Below are positions 49,006 through 58,646 of a DNA stretch of 64,000 nucleotides, in pieces. How positions within the stretch are numbered: the stretch's first letter is position 1; each line of letters begins with the position of its first letter. The notes under the pieces are model-generated. The model was not told the DNA's origin and searched no databases. It saw only the letters and a program-made list of their open reading frames with translations. The translations under genes were made by a program, and so were the position numbers. The stretch comes from Candidatus Absconditabacteria bacterium (GTDB lineage Bacteria; Patescibacteriota; Gracilibacteria; Absconditabacterales; Absconditicoccaceae): positions 1 through 64,000 of the forward strand of contig JAQUVI010000001.1 of the NCBI GenBank assembly GCA_028693445.1, in the 5' to 3' direction.

Positions 49006-49910
49006 GAGCCACTACCTTTAGACGTTTTTGAATAAGGCAATTTCAACATCAAAACTATTTCATGCTTGGTAAACGGATAGTTGTATTGTCCAGTTGTACC
49101 AAATGAATAGGAGCCACAATATCCAAATGATAAATTTTGAACATTAACTCCAAAACCACCTTTTATCACAAAAGAAGAAGCATAGCCAACGGTAAACAAC
49201 AAATCTTTATTAAGAATGAATTTACCTGATGCGCCATACATTATTCCTTTTAGGTCTTGAATATTGCTACTCATAACATATGCACTACTTTCTAGTAATA
49301 ACACATTTTCCAATAAGCTAAAGGTATACATACCATTTGCAACATAAGTGATATTTGTTTTATTTTCAAACTCACTTACCATCCAATTGGTTTGTTTTGG
49401 TAACAAATTATATGCAGCCAAACCAACATAATACCTATTAACTTGAGAAAACGCTATACCAAAATTAGAATTGAACCAGTTGCCTGATTCAGAGCCTTGA
49501 AGAATTGGATCACTAGGATCATAAACTTCTACTCGGTCTCTCATTAACTGCAGCTGGTTAAAACCACCACTCAATCCAAACGAAAGTTTACTTCCTCCAA
49601 TAGGTACGTGATAAATAAATGTTGCCTCGGCTGATAAATTATGTAAAATACCAGCTTCTTGTGAAGCTATTTTAAAACCACCAGCCACTCTTTTATTGTT
49701 AAATGGCGATGTCCCCCAAAGAAAGAAAGATTGTGGATGGTAATCATAAGCCCCCATTTCTGTTTGATATAGAGTACCTATTTTCACCATTTCATTATAA
49801 CCACCCAAACTTGGATTGGCGAGATATGGATCGTAACCACTTCCCGTTTGTGCAAATACTCCCGTTGATAATACTACCAACAAAGAGCAAATTCTGAATT
49901 TATTTTTCAT
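49002..49910 (-). CDS. PorP/SprF-family type IX secretion membrane protein
   Basis: 302 residues; signal peptide ending near VFAQT. YDPYLANPSLGGYNEM matches the NPAYAG motif of the family, and the rest is an even run of beta strands (GGFKIASQEAGILHN, LSFGLSGGFNQLQLM, YVGLAAYNLLP) ending in HEIVLMLKLPYSK, as in an outer-membrane beta barrel. It ends at TGA, overlapping the next ATG. In this organism that TGA would be read as Gly, extending the protein by five residues (GKSYC) to a TAA. No internal UGA. Confidence 0.88.
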   Translation of the reverse strand: MKNKFRICSLLVVLSTGVFAQTGSGYDPYLANPSLGGYNEMVKIGTLYQTEMGAYDYHPQSFFLWGTSPFNNKRVAGGFKIASQEAGILHNLSAEATFIYHVPIGGSKLSFGLSGGFNQLQLMRDRVEVYDPSDPILQGSESGNWFNSNFGIAFSQVNRYYVGLAAYNLLPKQTNWMVSEFENKTNITYVANGMYTFSLLENVLLLESSAYVMSSNIQDLKGIMYGASGKFILNKDLLFTVGYASSFVIKGGFGVNVQNLSFGYCGSYSFGTTGQYNYPFTKHEIVLMLKLPYSKTSKGSGS

Positions 49911-49935
49911 TTAAATTTGTTTTTGTCAGTTAGCA

Positions 49936-52479
49936 CTAATACAACACAGTTATTGTTTTTCTAAATTCTCTTGAGGTTCCATTATCTTTTGTTTGTTTTA
50001 TGTAAACAAAGACAATAGTTCCAGATGGTACTAAATTATCTGAGGTATTTTTTCCATCCCAAGAGATTGAACAATCGTTTGTTTCAAACAAAGTATTTCC
50101 TAATCTATCAATTATAATAACTGAAACGTCTGAATAATAACAAAGATTATTAATATCTAGAATATCATTGATACCATCACTATTTGGCGTAATTACACTA
50201 GGAATACAAACCTCAGTTCCTGTTAATATTTCAACAGAATCAATTGCTGTACATCCGTTAGAATCAGTTATTATTACGGAATACCAACCAGTGACTAATG
50301 AATCAATTTCAAAACTAGTCTCGCCATTTTCCCAAAGATAATTAAGTGGGTCTAAACTATTTTCAACATAATTTACCCAAACTTTACCATCTTCAGCTTC
50401 TGGACAATAAGTTGTCTCAGTTCCAAAGTGAATACGCAATCTTTCAATGGGTTGGGTAATAGTATAGTTTTGATTAGCGGTACAACCATTATCATCAGTA
50501 ATAAGTATAGAATAGGTTCCTGCTCTAAGTCTTGTTGCTAAAAAGTTTTCTGCAGGTTGTAAAATAGTTACAGTTGTATCTTGTCCTAAGTAATCTTCTC
50601 CATTAAGTACAAACGTGCTATTTGGACCAGAAGTTCCACCGTTTACAGTTATTCCTATTTCTCCATTACTCCCTCCAAAACATTTATTGTGAAGAAGATG
50701 AGGATACATAATAATTGGTAATTGTTGAACAAAAGTAATTGTTGTATCAAAATCACAAGTACCATTGGAAATAGTTACCAGATGCTCTCCTATAGGTAAA
50801 TCACCAAAACTTGTTGTATCATCAAATGAAACAGTTTGAGTAATTCCATCTACAGTAACATCAAGATCAAAAGCTTCCAGATTATGAACTCTTATTGTTC
50901 CAAGCTCGTCGTTACAGTTGATGGGAGTGTTTACAAATTCAAATTGGAAATTTGTCGGATTAGTTAGTGTCCAGGTTGTGTCAAAAACACATCCAACACT
51001 ATCTTTGAGATGTAAGTCATAAACTCCACTACCAAGATTTGTTATAGCATTGGTATTATTATTCATAACTACGTCATCTTTTTTCCAGACAAAAGAGTTT
51101 CCTCCATTTCCACCTACAACAGTTGTTGTAATACTTGCATTGGAATAATTATAACAAGCAACAGGTATAACGATATCAGTCACATGAAGTCGAACTGGTT
51201 CATTTACAATAACTGCTGGCGGAATAAATGTACAACCATTTTCATCAGTTACTGTTAATGTATAGGTACCAGCGGCAAGATTATCAATAGAAGCAGTGGT
51301 TTGTCCACTGTCCCAAGAATAATCCAGTTGGCCAGTCCCTCCATTAAAGTTAGCAGTAATTGAACCATTATTGGATTGAAAACAAGTCAGATCTTTTCCA
51401 ATTAATTCACCTTGAATAGGTAAATCAGGCTGAAGAATAGTTACACTTTGATCCAAAGAACATCCCGTAGAATCTTCTACATGGATATTGTATCTTCCAG
51501 CAAATAAGTCAGTCACTGCATCATTGTTACTAGAAAATCCGCTTGGACCAGTAATTGTGTAATCAAATTCACCCCAGCTTCCTTCAGCAACTGCAGTAAT
51601 ACGACCAGTATTATCACCAAAACAAGAGATGTTTCTTTGTGTCCAAGTGATTTTTATAGGTGTAATTACGCTGTCTACAATCCAAGAATATCTAAATCCT
51701 TTATTGTCGTTTGTTACAACTTTAAAGATATTCCTTCCTGGATAAACATCTGAAGAAAAGCTTTCCAAGGTATCTGACGTACTTGTTCGATAAGGACGAG
51801 GACCAGACAATAGTTCTACAATAGTGATTGTATCTTCAGGAAATTGTACAACAGTTGGTAAATTAGCTGGTACCAAAACAGGTCTGACATCACTTATAGG
51901 AGCAGTGCTACGATAGCATGCTGTATAGTCAATATCAAACGTAGTTGTAATTCCTGAAGATTCTCCAACACTAACAGTATCATGTCTTTGACATCCATTT
52001 AAATCAGTAAGAGTAATAAAATACGTTCCTGAATATAAACTGGCAAAAACATTATTAGTTTGTGTTTTTACTTCTGTAGTTGTACTATCAATCAATTCAT
52101 AAGCCATCCAGCCAGTTCCACCACTTGGTGTAATAGCAATACTTCCGTTTGGCAAAGGCCAATTGGAATTTGGTACTATTGCATACGCAGCAGTGATTGG
52201 TGTTGGATCAGTTAAATCATAACTAAATACCTGACTTACAAGTAAGGCATCAGTTACAGTTACAGTATAGTTACCAGAAGGCAACCCTTCAATAGTTTGT
52301 TCTGTGCTTGCTGTATTCCAGAGATAGGTATAAGGACCAGTCCCAAAATCAGAAACCACAAATAACCTTCCCGTGGCTTCGCCAGGGCAGTATATTCCTT
52401 GTATCTCTACAATCTGAGTAAATGCAAAATTACTCAAAAGGATAAACAAGGAAATCAAAATCGTTAGTTTTCTCATCAT
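49936..52479 (-). CDS. Large secreted protein with CHU_C / gliding-type C-terminus
   Basis: 847 residues; signal peptide (MMRKLTILISLFILLSNFAF). Repeated SprB-like units: SGNYTVTVTDALLV, AGTYTLTVTDENGCTF, AGTYSILITDDNGCTA, TGWYSVIITDSNGCTA. The end, IPSVITPNSDGINDILDI, then DRLGNTLFETNDCSISWDGK, is the gliding-motility-associated C-terminal domain that routes proteins to type IX secretion in Bacteroidota. No internal UGA over 847 codons; stop TAG. It is first of a three-gene operon with the PorP/SprF partner next. Confidence 0.9.
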   Translation of the reverse strand: MMRKLTILISLFILLSNFAFTQIVEIQGIYCPGEATGRLFVVSDFGTGPYTYLWNTASTEQTIEGLPSGNYTVTVTDALLVSQVFSYDLTDPTPITAAYAIVPNSNWPLPNGSIAITPSGGTGWMAYELIDSTTTEVKTQTNNVFASLYSGTYFITLTDLNGCQRHDTVSVGESSGITTTFDIDYTACYRSTAPISDVRPVLVPANLPTVVQFPEDTITIVELLSGPRPYRTSTSDTLESFSSDVYPGRNIFKVVTNDNKGFRYSWIVDSVITPIKITWTQRNISCFGDNTGRITAVAEGSWGEFDYTITGPSGFSSNNDAVTDLFAGRYNIHVEDSTGCSLDQSVTILQPDLPIQGELIGKDLTCFQSNNGSITANFNGGTGQLDYSWDSGQTTASIDNLAAGTYTLTVTDENGCTFIPPAVIVNEPVRLHVTDIVIPVACYNYSNASITTTVVGGNGGNSFVWKKDDVVMNNNTNAITNLGSGVYDLHLKDSVGCVFDTTWTLTNPTNFQFEFVNTPINCNDELGTIRVHNLEAFDLDVTVDGITQTVSFDDTTSFGDLPIGEHLVTISNGTCDFDTTITFVQQLPIIMYPHLLHNKCFGGSNGEIGITVNGGTSGPNSTFVLNGEDYLGQDTTVTILQPAENFLATRLRAGTYSILITDDNGCTANQNYTITQPIERLRIHFGTETTYCPEAEDGKVWVNYVENSLDPLNYLWENGETSFEIDSLVTGWYSVIITDSNGCTAIDSVEILTGTEVCIPSVITPNSDGINDILDINNLCYYSDVSVIIIDRLGNTLFETNDCSISWDGKNTSDNLVPSGTIVFVYIKQTKDNGTSREFRKTITVLY

Positions 52480-52718
52480 TTTTTTAAAATTTGGTTTATA
52501 TTTGTTAATAGTTTATTTTTTGTTAAATAACCGCTGAATATGCCAAAAAAATAGACATTACAGCCATCATATAATATGTAATTATTAGAATAAAAAAGTC
52601 AATACAATATTGGGTTTTAATAGAATAAAACAAAATTTAAATCAGATTGATTTTTTTGTAAAATTTCCTATATTATCACCTCAGCAAAAAAAGTGCTATT
52701 TATTATTAACATACGAAT

Positions 52719-53780
52719 ATGGATTTTGACCCAAAAAAGGATTATTATAAAATATTGGATATTCCAGAAACAGCTACAGCGGAAGACGCAAAGAAAGCTT
52801 TCAAAAAAGCCGCAGTAAAACATCACCCAGACCGCTGATGAGATAAAGCAAAATTCCAAGAGATCAATGAAGCTTTTCAAACCCTTTGAGACGAAAAAAA
52901 GAAATCTCAATATGACGCTTATCGTAGTTGATGATTTTGATGATTTGGTGGTGGTCAGTGATGATTTGATTTTTGATGATTTTGATGATGACAGTGAGGT
53001 TTCGATTTTTGATGAGTAGATCTTGGAGATATTTTTGGTAGTGTTTTTGGTTGATGATTTGGTTGACAACAATCTAGAGCAGAATCATTTAGTGGTGAAG
53101 ATATTAAAGTTGGTATAGAAATATCTTTTGAAGAATGATTTTTGGGAGTAACCAAAAAAGTTACTTATACTAGAAAAGTAAAAATGTCAGGGATTGATGA
53201 AAAACAATGTTCTACTTGTAAATGACAAGGAAGAGTTTCTAGAACTGTACAAACACCTTTTGGAATGATGCAAAGTCAAACCGTTTGTCCAGATTGTGGA
53301 GGTGTTTGACATCAATATACCAAAGATGGTAAAAATATTACATCCCCATTTGAAAACAAAAAAGAAACTATTGAAGTAAAAATCCCAGAATGAATCGATG
53401 ATGGTGTATATATCAAATTTGCAGGTAAATGACATCAATGATTAAATGGTTATGATGGTGATCTATATATTAAGATAATTATTAAGCCATCTTCATTATA
53501 CGAAAGGAAAGGAGATAATCTTTATATAAAAATACCTGTTACTATTTTTGATATGGTTCTTTGAGCAGAAAAACAAATCACTCACCCAGAAGGTAAACTC
53601 AAAATAAAAATCCCAAAAGCTACTCAAGTATGAGATATGGTGAAAATATCTGGAAAGTGATTTGTAAAATGATGAATTTTTGGTAAGAAAGGTGATTTAT
53701 ATTTGATTCCTAAAGTAGAAATCCCTAAAAAATTAAGCAAAGAAGAAGAAAAACTTTGGAAAGAGTTAGCTTCTATGTAG
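52719..53780 (+). CDS. dnaJ: Chaperone protein DnaJ
   Basis: 353 residues. J domain with [20 protein letters not shown] and HHPDRGG. A G/F region at residues 71-115 (SGGFGGFGGGQGGFDFGG...) where nearly all glycines in the GG pairs are UGA; this is the plainest evidence for the code. The central domain has only two CxxCxGxG motifs (CSTCKGQG, CPDCGGVG) rather than four, so one zinc centre. C-terminal peptide-binding domains follow ([20 protein letters not shown]). Partner of DnaK. Confidence 0.94.
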
Positions 53781-53952
53781 TTTTTAGGACTTAGAGGGTA
53801 GAACTTAGAGATCAGGAGTTAGATAATAAACGAATATATAACAAGAGAGCGCTTGTATTTTTAGCCGTTAAGAAAATGCAACAGCGAACGGTTATATATC
53901 GTTTTACTTAGAACTCAGACTTTAAGAATTTTATAAATTTTATAAACAACCC

Positions 53953-54513
53953 ATGCTCATAACCATTACTTGAAAAGCCTGAAGTGGAAAATCTACTGCA
54001 GCCAAAGCTCTTGCAGAAAAGCTTTGATACGAATATATTTCTATTTGAAGCATGAAAAGAATTATAGCACAGCAAATGTGACTTAGTATTCTAGAATTTA
54101 ACGAGCTTTGAGAGCGCCCAGAAAATCAAAAAGAATTTGATTTCAAATACGAAGATTATCAAAAAAGTTTAGACCCCAAATCAAAAATTGTTTTGGAAAG
54201 TAGATTATGATTTTTTTGTCAGCCAAAATCTTTTAAGATTTTTTTAACTGTTGATGAAGAATCAGCAGCAAAGAGAATATTTAAAGATAAGAGATCTACT
54301 GATAATTATATTTCTTGGGAAGAAGTTTTGGAAAAGACAAAAATAAGAGACAAAGAAGATGTCCAAAGATATCAAAAATTATATTGAGTGGATTATAGTG
54401 ATCACAAAAATTACGATTTAATTTATGACTCTACAGATAAAACAATAGAGGAAACAGTAGCAGATATTATAAAATCATTTGATATCTGGAAACAAAAAAA
54501 CCAGGAGAGATAA
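53953..54513 (+). CDS. Cytidylate-kinase-like protein
   Basis: 186 residues. ITITGKAGSGKSTAAKALAE (P-loop), LGYEYISIGSMKRIIAQQMG, then a CMP-kinase-like core with IVLESRLGFFCQPKSFKIFL and an Arg-rich lid (RIRDKEDVQRYQKLYGVD-like). It resembles archaeal-type (d)CMP kinases. It could also be a shikimate- or adenylate-kinase relative; the substrate is not certain. Confidence 0.72.
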
Positions 54514-54527
54514 AAATCCTGGTTTGA
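54499..54527 (+). terminator. Hairpin at the end of the kinase gene
   Basis: AACCAGG and CCTGGTT pair across the stop codon. After it, 54528-54758 holds only a 51-codon minus-strand frame (54534-54689) without a start codon, possibly a remnant. Confidence 0.5.
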
Positions 54528-54758
54528 TATAAATTAATTTTTTTTAATAGCATTTTTGTTTATTTCTTTCGCTAGTTCAACTAAGTAGTAAATGTTTTCG
54601 CTAGTCAAAAACGAAAGATCCTCATCATCATTTTCATTTATTGATGATGATAGTCAGTTTTTTTTGTGTTTTATTGGTTTGATTGGATACTATTCTTTTC
54701 GCTGGAAAAAACAATAAATTTTATTACAGTAGAAAAACTTTATATTTCAATATCTAAA

Positions 54759-56075
54759 ATGTTTAAATCAAAACAATTTTTCGTAGCACTTGGATTAGCG
54801 ATCTTAATATGAGCTCTTGTCTGAGGTGTATATATTACACAAAAAAATAATCTTCCAGAAATTTTTGATTACGTACCAACAGGTATGGATCAGGTTATGA
54901 TAAATCGAGCAGAACAAAATATTCAAAATAATACAAATATGCTAGTTGAAATACCGCAAGCTGTACAAGAGCAATTTCAACAAATCAAAGTTATGTTGAT
55001 AGCTCAGGATGAATCATTTTCTTGAGAGCAATTACTATTTATTCAAACAAAATCTGGTTTTTCTCCAGAAAATTTTTTACAAACTATCAATCCAGAAGAC
55101 GAAACAATATCAACATATCTTCGTTTAGCCGATGGACAATATCTTTTTGCTCCACAAAAATTGGTTCAAGAATATTCAAAACCCACAAAAGAAGAAGCTC
55201 TTTTTTATCAACCACAACTCAAAAAATATATTTCAAAAATAAGAAGAAGTTCTTTGAGTGTTATATCGCACAATAATGAGTTATTGAATATGCAAAAGCA
55301 ATATTCATCATTATTAGATTCTGCAGAGTATTTGTTGATGCATATCTCTTCAGATAAATGAAAATTTGATTTTTCTTCTTACGTATTATTTTCCAAACCA
55401 CAGACATGATTGCAAACGTTGTTTAACCCAGAATTTAAATCAAGTTTAACAGAATCTACAATTGCATATTTGGAAATTGGTAAAATATTGGCATGAATTG
55501 ATTTTTCTTCTCAAGATTGAACATCTTCAATGTATGCTGAATTAGCAAAAAAAATATTATCAAACAATCTTGCTATAGTTGTTAGTAAATGAGCAAATAT
55601 AATGAATTTATGAATAACTATTTTATCAGAAGATGAAACATTATTTTCAGATTTAGAAATGTTTTTCCCTTTTGTTTCATTGCGATTACAAGAATATTTT
55701 GGTATACCAGAAGATCAAATAACAAGTGTTCAACAACCAGGCAAAATTTGATATGATGTTATGATTCAAGGAATTCAAAAGATTTGAATTTATTTAGAAA
55801 AGTCAGATAATGAAACAAAACTAACTATATGAAATCCAATCATAGAAGGTAAAAAGAAAAAATTTCCAAAATATTCAAAAAACACATTAGTGGTTTTACA
55901 TGTCGATATGAACCAACTTTTGTGATTGTACAAACAATTCGCAAATATTTGAGCAAATCCATGACTATTAAATGAATCTCAACAAAACGCATTAGACCAA
56001 ATGAAAGATAAAATATTATATTGAGAAGTTTCTGTTGATGAAGAAAAAATTAGTATAGAAGGCTCTATAAAATAA
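54759..56075 (+). CDS. Membrane-anchored extracytoplasmic protein, unknown
   Basis: 438 residues. N-terminal membrane anchor (FVALGLAILIGALVGGVYIT), then a large soluble part with repeated sheet-forming segments (YLEIGKILAGIDFSSQDG, VVSKGANIMNLGITILSEDE, LVVLHVDMNQLLGLYKQF). The layout resembles DUF3352-type proteins, but only loosely. The next gene starts 22 bases later on the same strand. Confidence 0.65.
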
Positions 56076-56097
56076 TCGTTTACTCAAACCTTAGTGA

Positions 56098-58542
56098 ATG
56101 AAAAAACACTTATCAGAATTTCAGAAAAAAATAAAAGCTACTCCTTTTTTGTGAAGGACTATTATAGTTTTATATTGTATTGCTTTGTTTGCAAAACAAA
56201 TATTTCTTTTTTTTACGTATAAACATCTTTTTATTTTTTCAAATTATTTGGAGTTTTTTGTAAGTGATTTTTTGCTATTGTTTTTCCTTTTGTGACTTCT
56301 GGCTATAAATTTTTTGTTTAAAAAATTGTTTATAAAAATAATAAATAATCTGATTATGTTTTTGATATTTCTACTTTTTATAGTAGATATTTTTACCATA
56401 TTCTTTTTCAAAAGCAGGGTTTCTGTTTTTGATACAGTTCAATTTATGGATTCTTCTGCACAGATGTTTTCTTCTATTATACCAATAGTTATACTAGCAT
56501 TGGTTTCTTTATTAGTTATTTTTTTCTTCTTTGTGCAGAGTAAATTTTTCCAAAAATATCAAAAACTTTTTGTTTCAATTTATTTTTTGTTATTCGTTTT
56601 TTCTTATATATGAGTTATAATAAATTCTCCTTACGGTATGAAATCTATACCAGAAAATGTACTTTCAATGAATTTCTGAGCATTAAAAGATGGTCAAAAA
56701 ATAAAAGAAGAAAAATTTGCTACTTATCAAGATTATTTTACTTTACAAAAATGACTTGATAAAAAACCAAATATTATAGTAGTTTTTGCTGAATCATTGT
56801 CTGCAATAGATTCTTTGAGAGTTTGATGAAAAAATGACAACCTTACTTATTTTGATAAAATTCAAAAGGATTGAATAACATTTACAAATTTTATTTCCAA
56901 TGGTTGTACTTCTGATACAGCACATGTTTGACTATTATTGGGTATAGATCCAATGAAAATGCTTTGACCAAATATAACTGCATATTCTGGATATAAAAAG
57001 CCAACAGAACCATTACCAAAATTTTTTGGACAACAATGATATGATTCTACTTTTGTTAGTACTGTAAGTTTGGATTTTCTCAATCAAAGAAATTTTCTTT
57101 CCGGTGTTGGTTTTGATAAGATTATTTGAGAAGAGTATTTCAAAGATAATAAAAAATATGTTTTTAAAGCAGCTCCGGATTATGATTTATACAACAAAGC
57201 TTTGGAAGTTGTAACCAATAAAACGACGGATCCATATTTATTGGTTTTACAAAATATTTCTTTTCATAAGCCTTATGATACTCCATATGGTAAGACAGAA
57301 CAGGACGCTTTGAGATATTCTGATAGGATGCTTTATTATTTTTATCTTCAACTCAAAAAAGCGAACTTTTTTGAAAACTGAATCTTGGTAATCATAGGTG
57401 ATCATAGAAAAATGGAACCATTGGAAGAATGAGAAAAAGAAACTTTATGAGATTTTCGATACACAAGATCGTTGGCGACAGTAGTTTGAAAATGAGTAAA
57501 ACCATGAACAACAAATCCAAATATTATTCAGCCAACAGATTTTTTTTATAGTTTGAAACAATTAATTTGAGAAGATATGCACTTGAGCTCAAAATTATTT
57601 AACTATATTTTTTCTTTGGATAAAAAAAGAGATCGATGATTTGTCTATTGTAAATATTTTGATACAAATCAATACGCAATTATTTCTTCTACAAATACAG
57701 GTAAAATATTTAATAGTCTTTCTGAAATTTCTACATCACATCCTTTTGTCTATGATTATATTTCATCTTATCTTTGATTCCAATATTGATCATCAAATAA
57801 CATAATAGAGCAAGATGATTTATTGTTGATTGCCCATAGATGAACTCCTTACAAATCCCCAGAAAATTCTTTGCAGTGATTTTTATTGGCAAAACAAAAT
57901 TGAGCTCATTCTATAGAGTTGGATGTTTCTTATACAAAAGATAAACAAAATATTGTAGCGCATTGAGAGTCTATGTGATGAACTGTTTGTTGAAAAAACT
58001 ATTTAGTTTATAATCATTCTCTACAAAAACTCAAAAAAGAATGCCCATTAAATAATTGAGAAATATTAAAATCTTTGGAAGAAATGCTTAGAGATTTGGA
58101 TTGATTATTTGATTATTATTTTGTAGATATCAAAGTTTATAAAGAAGATGATGCAGAACAACAAACACTGGATGTAATAAATACAGTAAAAAAACTTGGT
58201 ATGCAAGATAAAGTGATTATCAGTAGTTACAACAAAAAATCAAATTATATTCTATGATCTCATCATGATGTTTTGGCATGACGAGACGCTTATACATTAA
58301 ACGAACGAGACCTGCTTCCAAATATCAATCATCAATATTATTTGATACCTTATGAATTTGTCTCAGAAAATACAGCTCAAGAACTAGCTGATATTGGTAA
58401 AAAATTAGTTGTTTATACTGTAAACAATACAGGTGATATAGAAAAATTATATCGTCGATGAGTTCGCATGATTATGACAGACGATATTCCCATGATGAAA
58501 GAATGGCTAGAAAATCAAAGAAAACCAGAATCAAAAAATTAG
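56098..58542 (+). CDS. LTA-synthase-like sulfatase fused to glycerophosphodiester phosphodiesterase
   Basis: 814 residues, two enzymes in one. Residues 1-180 contain about five membrane helices. Residues about 205-530 are an alkaline-phosphatase-superfamily domain of the LtaS type: PNIIVVFAESLSAID (metal and nucleophile region), GCTSDTAHVGLLLG, FHKPYDTPYG and VIIGDHRKMEP. Residues about 555-800 are a GDPD domain: LIAHRGTPYKSPENS, GAHSIELDVSYTKDKQNIVA, YFVDIKVYKEDD, VVYTVNNTGDIEKLYRRGVR and MIMTDDIP. The first part transfers glycerophosphate-type groups; the second hydrolyses glycerophosphodiesters. Confidence 0.88.
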
Positions 58543-58590
58543 AAAATTATTTCAAATAAATTCCAACTTGAAAAAACAAACAAATACTAT

Positions 58591-58633
58591 AAAAGGATAG
58601 ACAGGAAATAAAAATTCTGATTTATCCTTTTTT
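58591..58633 (+). terminator. Terminator between the fusion gene and topA
   Basis: AAAAGGATA and TATCCTTTT form a perfect 9-bp stem followed by further T residues. Confidence 0.65.
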
Positions 58634-58646
58634 GTATATATCGAAA

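Noticed and set aside
52668-53155. Minus-strand Ser/Lys-rich frames over dnaJ
   Set aside because: Mirror of the UGA-rich G/F coding region, which reads as open simple repeats on the other strand.
54534-54689. Small minus-strand gene
   Set aside because: 51 sense codons but no ATG, GTG or TTG start before an upstream stop; at most a remnant.
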